A program made the position numbers and the translations under genes. Below are positions 23,800-34,700 of a DNA stretch of 64,000 nt, piece after piece (position 1 is the first letter of the stretch; the number at the start of each line of letters is the position of its first letter). The stretch is from assembly GCA_907163345.1 (NCBI GenBank), contig CAJQUN010000003.1:2108001-2172000 (forward strand), in the 5' to 3' direction. The DNA comes from Haberlea rhodopensis. Its lineage: Eukaryota > Streptophyta > Magnoliopsida > Lamiales > Gesneriaceae. The notes under the pieces are model-generated. The model made no database searches, was not told the origin of the DNA, and saw only the letters and a list, made by a program, of their open reading frames with translations.

Positions 23800-24420
23800 A
23801 TCATTTTCTCGACCTATACACGGTGCTGCTATGGCATGTGATCGATACGTTTTTCTTAGAAAAAAGATGAATGCAAATACAAGTGAAATTGACGTTTGAG
23901 GCATAATGAGAAATGGTGGGGATTGTCACAACTCATAGTGTGGTGTGAATTTGCATGTTGCTATATATCAAGGCTGGATTATTTTGTAATTTTGCTAATT
24001 TCGCCATTTCTCCCTCATCTTTGCTTCCGGTTAGTTTGATGTTGCTCGTAAGGATACTGCCATCAGAGACATCATCATCGTTGACATGGAATATTCCACG
24101 TCAATTTCATATTAATTTGCAGTCTGCAATTCTTAGTTCTTACCGTGTCAATGTTGATATTATGGCACAATTGTAAAATAAATCACACTTTCTCGAGTCA
24201 TCTAAGAAAATGAATATTTTAATTTTTCTCATTGCATAAAACTACTATGTGACATTATTTACATAACAAAAAAACAATGTACTTTAATACAAATTGAAAT
24301 TAATATTTGGAACATGAAGAGTTGTATATCATCTTACAGACTTTGAATGCAGGCGAGTTTCAAATCCCTTGTTGCCTTGCATCCTACAAACAGCAGAGGC
24401 GAAAAAAGGGTACCGAAGTC
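23800..24420. other. Spacer and probable 3'UTR of the DnaJ-type gene
   Basis: No gene is seen. A phrase near 24030-24085 (AAGGATACTGCCATCAGAGA) resembles part of the foldback element at 38955-39140. The part from about 24300 to 24420 may be 3'UTR of the minus-strand gene. Confidence 0.35.
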
Positions 24421-25784
24421 CTAGCCTTGGATACCGCCTCCCAAACAGTTGAGACATCGCTGAACCCTACGATAAAAAAAACGAAGAATAACAGTTCTGC
24501 ATTCTCATTGTCTCGCAGATTTATTCCGGATGAAAAGTTTTGAACCGGAAATCACTCACTTGGATCCATCACAAGTTGGGCAAAGACATGGATTTATAAC
24601 CAAAGGATCATAGAGAGGAGACCATTTTACTGTACCATTGTTTTTGCAAAGCTTGCAAGTGTAAAGTCCCACTCCTTTACAACTCCCACAAGGTCTTCCA
24701 TATTTCTTCTGCAAAGGCAAACCTGTATGACAAAATAGCTTGGAAAGAAATGCAATATCTATTATATTTGTAGAGCTAAAAGACATCATATTTGTGAAGA
24801 AGCAGCCAAAAAACATGACAAAAAAACTCTGAATTTATTGAAAACCTCAGCCATTTTTATACCCCAACAGACTAGAACAAAAACCCTTCTAAAGGCAGTT
24901 TCTAAAGGAAAAAGTAGATGAAATGTCTCTCCATCTCAGACGTGTCAACCTTTCTGTACAAGGTAGTTTGTTGAGAAATGGAAGAGGTCACAAAACCAAG
25001 AGCAAAACATCCACCAAGAACCGCAGCCGCAGAAATAGCAAACATGGGCAATAGTTTAGAAACACCGCCCTTCGACATTTTTAACCACAAGTCTTCTGTA
25101 TCTATAACCACAAGTCTTCTGTATCTATTCCGAACAAAATTTAACTGCAAATAACATGAATAAAAGTTGTATAATCAGAATGCCACTAGATACAATTAAA
25201 CATCAACACTCACCAAGTTTATTGAGGCCTCGGTCCATGCACCAACAAGCAGATACAGAGATATATATGCGCGCGCGTGTGTGTGTATATATATATATAT
25301 ATATATTGATAACCATTTCTCACTTCCGAGTTCGATATTGCAAACCGAAAGATCTTGTTGGTCCTTTTTACAGTAACTTAGGGAACTATAATTATTTGTT
25401 AATTTTCGCCTCTGTAATCCTTCTATGCATATACATGCGTTTGAGTTCGATCGATTTCTAGTTTATAAATATCAATTATCCACAATCGTTCTGCTGCTTA
25501 CATTGAATAACAACTGTTCATTATACAGTCCGTTTACACGAGGAATTCTAAAATCATCAGCAACAGAAGTGGGAGAAAACATCAAACATGTAACTTCTCT
25601 AGAAACCCGCTGTAGTCAGTTTAGCTAAAACATAAACCAGACAATCTACGTAGTAACAAAATTCAACCAAATCAAAAATCTGGAATGGAAATAATTGTAG
25701 GCTAGCAATATTACCTACTTCACAGGAAAATTTCCAATCCAAATCAGGAAATGACCCTTCATTCCTCACCACGAACGTCTTCAT
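24421..25784 (-). CDS. Small membrane protein with DnaJ-type cysteine-rich zinc finger
   Basis: Four exons at 25719-25784, 24950-25144, 24560-24708 and 24421-24466 (complement) join in frame to 151 aa. After an N-terminal segment (MKTFVVRNEGSFPDLDWKFS) comes one transmembrane stretch at about residues 53-75. The C-terminal half carries four CxxC pairs, Cys94/97, Cys105/108, Cys130/133 and Cys141/144, in CGSCKGVG, CKLCKNNG, CPTCDG and CLNCLGGG. These are the CXXCXGXG-like repeats of the DnaJ Cys-rich domain. No J domain is present, so it is a BSD2-like or disulfide-chaperone-type small protein. The last pair was recovered only by recognising donor GTGAGT after 24560 and the acceptor at 24467. 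Exon 2 contains an exact 23-bp tandem duplication. Function and location are not established by the sequence. Confidence 0.82.
25083..25128. repeat. Exact 23-bp tandem duplication inside a coding exon
   Basis: Units 25083-25105 and 25106-25128 are identical. Since 23 is not a multiple of 3, the DnaJ-type gene reads the same DNA in two frames: RYRRLVV, then IDTEDLW. Confidence 0.97.
25260..25306. repeat. Compound microsatellite (AT)n(GC)n(GT)n(AT)n in intron
   Basis: Alternating purine-pyrimidine tracts, GCGCGCGTGTGTGTG between AT runs, lie in intron 1 of the minus-strand DnaJ-type gene. Confidence 0.95.
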
Positions 25785-26444
25785 TGTCAATCAAGGATTC
25801 ATCAATATTTTAGATTACGGCTGAAAAAATGTGGGGAAGATGGAGAAAGAGAAGAAATTGGGAAAAAAATATGGACCAAATGGATTATAGTTGATTTGGG
25901 CCATGGATTTAAAGTCTAATAGCCCAACATCTTTGATCCAAATCATTTAAGGGGTACTTACAGACACCAGCTGATGGAACATAATTCACTTTAGTCGGTA
26001 AAAAAACTTAAGTTTACATAGGTCAATTTTTGGTAAAATTACCAAAAGGACCACAGTGCTTCTTCTTGAATGACCAACCTTCAATTTACCCACTTCTCCT
26101 CAATTCTTCTCATTCTCTCATCAAATTCATTCATCACAAACAAACATTATCATATATTTTTTTATCAATACATTCAACTGCAACTCCTTATTAAATATTC
26201 AAAGCATCATTCCAACAAAAAAATATTATCAACTCCACGTTCATGGAAGTCAATGCGCGATGGACATTGCTACAAAACTCGGAAACCCTAGCAATTAACG
26301 GATCTGAATTCAGCTCCGACGATAGGAAAAGCTTGATCAACTCAACCACGGCCAACATCAGTCTCAGGCGAGACGAAAAGTGCGGCTGCTCATCATCTTG
26401 GAAACCCTAACAATCTTTCGGATCTGATTTGAGAACGTGCAACA
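25785..26444. other. Intergenic region between divergent genes
   Basis: The left end is probably the 5'UTR and promoter of the DnaJ-type gene. No other coding sequence is recognised. Confidence 0.4.
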
Positions 26445-27275
26445 TCATTACATAAATCGTGCATCACAATTGTTAAATAATCATGCACCAACATATTAAA
26501 AAAAATCATGCACCCACTTGACAAAAATCGTGTACCCATATCACAAAAAATCTTGCAGCCAATTGCAAAAATTGTGCGGCAAATGTTAAAAAATTTTGCA
26601 CCACAATGTTTTAAATCGTGCGCCACCATGTAAAATAATCGTGCACCAACATGTTAAGAAATCATGTTATGCACGATTGAGTTAAGATGCACGATTGAAT
26701 TGAATTGAAGATGCACGATTGAATTTGTTGTTTTATGCACGATTAGTAGTGTTCGTTGTGCACGATTATTTTATGTACTAATGTATGAGGGGTTTGTGTT
26801 AAGACGCATGATTGAAATGAATATGCACGATTGAATTTGTTGGTTTATGCACGCTTAGTAGTGTTTGTTGTGCACGATTATTTTAGTTTGTTATGCACGA
26901 TTATTTTATGCCAGATTGAATTTGTTGGTTTATGCACGATTAGTAGTGTTTGAAGATGCACGATTGAATTTGTAGGTTTATGCATGGTTAAAATTGTTGG
27001 TTTATGCACGATCTTTTAGTTTGTTGTGCACGATTAGTTTATGTACTAATGTATGAGGGGTTTGAGTTAAAATGGACAATTGAATTGAAGATGCATGATT
27101 GAATTTGTTGGTGTATGCACGATTAGTAATGTTTTTTGTGTACGATTATTTTAGTTTGTTGCGCACGATTAGTTTATGCACAATTTTTATTCATTGGTGC
27201 ACAATTTTTTGTACAATTGTGCATGATTTTTTGTACACTGTTGTACGATTTTGTTTACATGTTTGTGCACTTATT
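26445..27275. repeat. Second TGCACGATT minisatellite field, half inverted
   Basis: From about 26455 to 26650 the motif appears as its complement (AATCGTGCA). From about 26670 it appears as TGCACGATTGAATTTGTTGG and TGCACGATTAGTAGTGTTTG units. The whole is therefore an inverted arrangement of the motif that dominates 22225-23190. No coding potential is seen. Confidence 0.82.
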
Positions 27276-27739
27276 TTATTGTAGCACCACTATTCATGAG
27301 CAATTCAAAATCCAAAATTATTCTGAAAAACCCAAAGATTATCAAAACCCAAACCATCTGCATAAAAATCCATCTCTTTCACCGGTGCTACAAAACCCCG
27401 TCATAAATTCAAAATCAAAATCAAAATCAAACATGCAAATGTCCAACTCAGAATGATTTGCACGGATTTTTCGTGCATATGATTTCACACGGATGGACAG
27501 ATAATTCACGCTGATGGATTGGAGAATTTAGGCTGATGATTTCGCGAATGTACACCACGAGCTCCACATAAAATTTTAGGATTTATATGAAGATTCCCCT
27601 AGTGCAAGTTTTAAGATACAAAATAAGTAAGGTTAAGAAGAGTTTTTTTCCCACAATTTAGTTGAATTATTATTTTGTTATTAGTATTTTTTTACAATTT
27701 ACGCATCATTTAATTTGGTTTTATCATATTTGGCCTTAC

Positions 27740-27897
27740 TTTTTTTTAGCGAAGGTCGCCATCTTCTTGGCAGAATTTTTAACCAATGAAAATCGAAGAC
27801 GTGTCGACATAATGATCATAATTGGCACTCGGTCATTAATCATCTCTAGACTTAGATCGGAAGCGAGATCATCAGCCTTTCCTACAAATTTTTCAGG
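27740..27897 (+). other. Possible 5'UTR exon of the PAP26-type gene
   Basis: A less AT-rich stretch ends at TTTTTCAG followed by GTGATT near 27898. A possible acceptor (AAATAAG) lies just before the ATG at 28735. This would give a 5'UTR intron of about 0.8 kb. It is only a positional guess. Confidence 0.3.
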
Positions 27898-28734
27898 TGA
27901 TTAATACACTTTCTTGCGTACTCCTGAGTATTGATTCATCGTTATTGAATCTGTGCAAGTATTTTACTGCATCTGCGATTTTTTCCGAAGCTCGAGCATG
28001 TAATCCACAAAACTTTTTTTCAGGTGAAAAAATGTTTGTGTTCAGCAATTTCATTTTTTTAGAAAGCGGTCGTTGATTTAGCTGAGAAATGGAGGATTTT
28101 GTTTTAGTTTGTTACTATTAGACTGCTGATTCAGTAGAGGGAGGCTCATTTTTAATATTTTTATGCCCTGGTCAACGAATTAAGACAGATTTTTTTCGAT
28201 TCAAATGGTTGTTTTCTAAGTAGAAGTGAGGTATTGTTCTCCCTCCTTTTCTTTGCCTGTGTCATGTATTTGTTTTGAAAACAGTCTTGATTTTTGCTGT
28301 ATATTCGGAAGTTTGTTTTATTTTTGATGAATTAATGTTATTTGTCTTTTTGGGAGCTAGAAGTATCCGTATATAAATATAATCGAGTGACTGTTGAGGA
28401 AAAAAGTCTCTCAAGCAAACCTCGAGTGAGGTTTAGGTTATTTATCCCAAGATTATGGAATTTATTCTGGCGGTTTGGTTTGATGTTACATATTCCAGGA
28501 TTTCTGTTGGCTATGAAACCTGTAACTACTGATTACAGAAGGTTATGGTTATTTTATATATGAGAAATTATGGTTTTTTTTAAAAAAATAATAATTATAA
28601 TCGTTTTCTGATGATTTAATTATTATCCTTGTATGGTTTTCCCTGTTAATGATTTCTGATCTTTGATTATGGATGTGGTAGATGTATAATCGCGACTAAT
28701 CGCGACTGCGTTAAAAAATAAGGGAGTGGGCTCG

Positions 28735-31700
28735 ATGGTGGTGCGGCTTCTGCATTTGACTTTTGTTCTGTACAGCTGCATAAGCAGTGTAAATGCTGGT
28801 GTGACTAGTGCCTTTGTTCGTAATGAGTGGCCATCAGTTGATATTCCTTTGGAGAATGAAGTTTTTGCAGTGCCTAAAGGTTACAATGCTCCACAGCAAG
28901 TAAGCCTGTGTGTTCTAGATGGTTCACATGGTCCCGTTTGACAAAGAGTATATTATTGTTGACTTCTGAGAAGAACAATATTTATTAGAATATTACAATG
29001 ACATCATGGTGTTTTTGTCACTCAGCACTGTTTGTTTCGGGTTTTTTTTGTAACCTGTAGTGTTAAATATTGATAAAAAGTGAATGTAAAGTAACTTTCT
29101 CAAAAGTGTTAATGCTTAAGATTCAAGCCATTGTGATTCTCCACATGCAAATTCCAGTTAATTTAAAATCTTGTCTTGAAGATTGCTTGACATATATGCT
29201 TGGTGATATTGCACTCATTTAATCAGACATATTTTTTCAGTTTCATTTTTCTTTTTTGGATTACTTAGTGGTTCCCTAATGTATTTATGGTATTTTGACA
29301 TGGCTTGATTTCTATTTTCAGGTGCACATTACACAAGGTGATTATGATGGAAAGGCAGTCATAATCTCATGGGTGACAGCTGACGAACCAGGGTCCAGCA
29401 CAGTTCGATATGGATTATCGGAGCGAAAATATGATTTCACAGCATACGGATCAGTTCAAAACTATACCTTTTATAAGTATAAATCTGGATATATTCATCA
29501 GTGTCTAGTTGATGGTCTTCAGGTACTAGTAAGCAGATTTTTGTTGTCTCAGGCGACACATTGATGCCCACATTCTGTAAAATAGAAAAAAAGTATTTGT
29601 TCTCTTTTCTAAAAACGGTAGGCATGTATATGTTTGATTCGGAAGATACATCTGCCTGCCTGAATTTGGTGATTTCAGTAGAAACCAGATGCCCAAGAGC
29701 ACTCATATTGTAGTCTGTTGCACAACATGTTATCTTTCCTCATTTGAGAAGGTTGCTAATATTTGCAGTATTCCACTAAGTATTACTATGAGATTGGGAT
29801 TGGTGATTCTTCCAGAAGGTTTTGGTTTCAAACACCTCCAGAAATTGATCCAGATGCTTCTTACAAATTTGGAATTATTGGTCAGTTTTTCTTTTATTTT
29901 TAATATCCATATGTGCAAACGCCATTCTTGAGAGATAATGAGCAGGCAACCTATCGCTAAGAAAAAGTATTATTCATCTCGAGATCTCTGGTAGGATTTT
30001 CCGAGTCACATTCAACCTTTGTGTCGCGATAGGCTTTTGTACCTTGAAATAAACTGCTCTTTTGTACCTTGAAATAAACTGCTCCCTATTTGATGAACAC
30101 TGTTTTACAATTAGTGGCGTTCTTATCAGACTTTACACAGACTAGGTCAACACGTTCCCCAACCTAGTTATGGTATACAGCTATGTGAAGCAAATATAAC
30201 CTGGACCGTCCATGATTCACTGAACACTTCGATAATGACCTAGAGTTTGTGAAATTTTTATTACTAGTACAAGTGACGAAAGACTAAACTGCAAACGTGT
30301 ACAAGTTTCTGTTCATGTCATGTTTTCTGTATTTAACAGTCTATTACTGTGAAAGAATGTGCCCTGCATAAATGGAAAATCAGCTTCCAGTTCACTTAAA
30401 GCTCAATTCATGTTCAATGATGAAAAAATTGTGCTTTAATTTGAAAGTAAGAAAGTGAACCACTGAACTATCTCGTCTATCTGTTGTATGATGACATATT
30501 ATCGTTCCTGTGACAGTGGCGAGTGTAGAAAACATCAATCAATTTTGATTTTTAAATGCAAATTTTAGGTGCTGTTTGCAAAATAATTATTCTTTCAGTT
30601 CATGATATTCCTCTAGCTAAATATAGCAGGAACTTTGCTTATTTCACGACATTCTATTTTTGAAAATGATAATGTGGTTCTCGCATCGGGTTTTGAGTGC
30701 TCAAAACTGACAGGTTGAAAAAGATTTGAGTTCAAATGTGACGGGTCCTTACTAATTTTACTTCCTCCTAGGCCAACCGTAGATAAAGATGAGGGTTTGA
30801 TGGTGTGAAATAGGTCTGGAGGGGTTCAGGGTGGCATGTGGGCGATGGTTTTGTAACGTGCACCGCACCAATGGTAACCAAGAATAGTCTGGACCGAAGG
30901 AAGACTTGGCATACAAGAGAGGATATCTTGGATTAGATCTTAGAGAATTATCTTTGTTGATTTTATATTGATTAGGATTTGGATTGGGTCAAACTTAGGA
31001 TTGGCATTTGATTTTTGATTAGGATTTGGTTTTGATTTTATTCAGTAGATACGATTTTCGGTTGAATAAGATAGGGTGGTTTATTATTGATAAGCAAGAT
31101 TGAATTTTTAATTGAACAACTTGTTCATTCGTCTCTCTCTCAAATTCACGTCCAATACCAACATGAACAGTACCCCGCCGTGAATAGTAACATGTCAATA
31201 ATAACCCCATCATCCCATAACGCTGCAATCATAACAAATGGTACCACAGCCAGTCGTTATGGCAGATCTACAAGCGATACAACGATAATTGACCAAATTC
31301 ATAGTCTTAAACAAGGCTAGCACGACAACACTCATGTCGCGGCTCGACGACCTATCAAAACAGATCTCCTCTTCTGAATATCGCACGCACAGCCTGCTCG
31401 CTAACGCCAACACGCCTCTCCGTCCCATTTATCAGGCGGAGTTCTGTCCCGGCACAATACACTGTTCAGGAGTTAGGATGCCCGCAACTGGTTCTAAGGG
31501 TGCACCAAATAACCTGGCAGAGCTAAAAGATAAGACTACCTTGTCACGTGAAGAAAAACAGCCGAAACTGATTTCTCTCACTTTGAATCAAGATATTGAC
31601 GTGAGATATCAGGAATTTTTCAGCACTGCAAAGCCCAATGGTTATGTTCTGCCAAACAATGAGGGGCGAAATGTTTTGAAGATAAAGGTTCAACTGAGCC

Positions 31701-34700
31701 GGAGCGGACATGTTACAGTGGAACGAATTATAGATCAATATCACATATGCTCAGTATTTGGAATTCTCGAAAGAGAGCGTAAATTCTTAATGAAATCCCA
31801 GTGGTATTTGCAGACAAACACCATTTCGAAGAGTGGTGTGATGTAACGTGCACCACACCAACAGTAACCAAGAAAAGTCCTGGACCGAAGGAAGACTTGG
31901 CCTACAAGATAGGATATCTTGGATGACATCTTAGAGAATTATCTTTGATGATTTTATATTGATTAGGATTTGGATTGGTTCAAACTTAGGATTAGGATTG
32001 GCATTTGATTTTTGATTAGGATTTGGTTTTGATTTTATTCAGTAGATAGGATTTGGGTTGTATAAAATAGAGTGGTTTAGTGTTGATAAGCAAGATTGAT
32101 TTTTTTATTGAACAACTTGCTCATTCGTCTCTCTCTATTTTCCTACTTTTTTCCCCCAAATTCACGTCCAATACCAACGTGACCAGTAACCCGTGAATAG
32201 TAACATCATCCCATAACGTGATCATGCAATTATAACAAGTTTCTTAGGATATTCATTTGTCTGCATCTCATCTTGTTTTGTATTAACATAACCCATGTCT
32301 ACCATTCCCATTTGTTGACCCAATCAAACTACTGGAATACACATATATTGTGTTTGTGGTCCGTGAGGTCCCATGAGCTTACCCAAAAAAGACCAGTCAA
32401 TTATTAGAATGGAGTTTCAGTAAATAAAAGTGGGAATATAATTATTATGGGAGGGAGGTTGCAGAGAAGGGGCCCCAAGTATCTTGTATTTTGAATTAAA
32501 TTAAATTAAAATATAAAATAAAGATAAATTTATGTAATCCCAAAACCCTCAATCGGGTTCAGTTCAGGGCTACAAAAATAGCCCACGACACATCGGCGAT
32601 TTTATGTAACCTACAAGGAGCGTACTTGGCCGCTCCACTTCCTGAACCCTCTTTCAGATTTTGGGATTACGTAAATTTATCTTTATTTTCTATTTTAATT
32701 AAATTTAATTCAAAATACAAGATATTTGGGGCCCCTTCTTTGCAACCTCCCTCCCATAATAATTATATTCCCACTTTTATTTACTGAAACTCCATCCTAA
32801 TAATTGACTGGTCTTTTTTGGGTAAGCTCATGGGACCCTCACGGATCACAAACACAATATATGTGTATTTTAATACACATATATTGTGTTCATTTAATTA
32901 GTACCGACCGAGAGGTAAGAATCATGCAAGCATCATGGAATAAGTTGGAAGCAAGAATGATGGATCAAGGGAGAATTGCATATTATAGGGGTAAGAGTCG
33001 CTGGTATAATAAAGGCAAGCACCTAGAAGATTGGCTGAGAGAGTGAGTATAGATTGTTTCGAAGTTGCTCCTCGAATATCTTTCATTATTTTCCAATGCA
33101 TTTTCCCAGTTATGTAATTTTCAGTTAACTCTGCAGCTTTTAGTCTTCGTGCATAATAGCTCTAGCTCCCCATCCATTTTTTAGCCAGCCATTGAACAAA
33201 GTTAACTTCCGGAGCTACATTTTATCAATTTGTCCTTCTCCTCAATCCTATTTCCATTTCCTATATTTGAGGAGGAACCTAGCACAAACACGCTGTAACC
33301 TTAAAATATTGAGATTCAAACCTGTAATTTTTGGCAGCATATTCTTGCTTTGAGTTTTGATCTTTATGCCGCCCATACTCAGTAATATGGACTGAGCAAA
33401 ATTTACTTTTTCAATGAAATGATTTAGGTCTAATTGCCTTCTGGAATATCAGCTTATGAATCGAATTCTTTATTTATTGTAGGTGATCTTGGTCAAACAT
33501 ATAATTCCCTTTCAACAATTAAGCATTGTGAGCAGACTGATGCACAGGCTGTCTTATTCGTTGGAGATCTTTCTTATGCTGATAGATATGATTATAATGA
33601 TGTTGGTATCCGCTGGGATTCATGGGGTCGATTTGTTGAACGTAGTGCAGCTTATCGGCCATGGATCTGGTCAGCTGGAAATCATGAAATAGAGTACTTC
33701 CCACATATGGTAATATGCGGAATGCCGAGACAAAAGATAGCAATTTTTTTTATCCAAGATTTTAGTTGTGGGGGAGGGACGGGAGATGATTTGACTTTAT
33801 TTTTCTTATTATCGATTGAGCATAAATCTCCCTTGCAAAATGTTTGCCTTTCAAATTCTAATCGCCTGCAGATAAGTAATTTGTAGTGCTATATCCTGTT
33901 CTTGTCAGACATTGCTTACCACTAGGCACTAGAAAGAACTAATAACTATCGAAGAGAGAGTTTCTTGTCAAAAAATCATCTGCATTTGGAAATTTACCGT
34001 TTGAGCAAAGATGTGAGAATCTCATACTGATGATCATCGGTTGTTTTCTGTTTTCCTACTTCAGTTGTGAAAATACTGAATGCTTTTTCTGATTCTCTTA
34101 TGAGAACTACGACAAAATAGAATGTAGTTTCCTCCAACTGTCTCTATCTCTCTCCATGTGTATCACGTTCCCTCTTTATTTTCTGTAGCATCTGATACTT
34201 TATTTTCGCTTTATATTGCAGACACAAAAGTCTCAACTATAGGCTGCACAATAACAACTTCCACATGCCATTTGTAAATCTCATCTTAATGTCTTATTGC
34301 CTTTTTTTTCCTGGTTTTCAGAGGGAAGTAATTCCATTTAGAAATTACCTTCATAGATACCCCACACCTTATATTGCTAGTGAGAGCAGTAGCCCACTTT
34401 GGTATGCTGTGAGACGGGCGTCTGCTCACATTATTGTCCTGTCTAGCTACTCTCCATTTGGTAAGTTGTGATTGTCACATCTGTGGTGGTTTTCTTTCTT
34501 TTATTTAGATTGCGTAGTTTTAGTTTCTACTAATAAGAGAGAATTATCTATCTTGTTTAAAAGAAAAGTTTGTAGTTTTGTTCAGCTTGATTACTTTGTT
34601 TATATTTCTTATATACTTGGGTGCAAGCACATATGTGGTCTCTCCTATGTTGGGTAATCAATTGTCTGGTTAGGAAAGCCTTGGTATTGTCGCAACTATG

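Noticed and set aside
22225..27275. CRISPR-like spacing of repeated TGCACGATT motifs
   Set aside because: This is a plant nuclear sequence, and the units are variable in spacing and sequence with no constant repeat and unique spacers.
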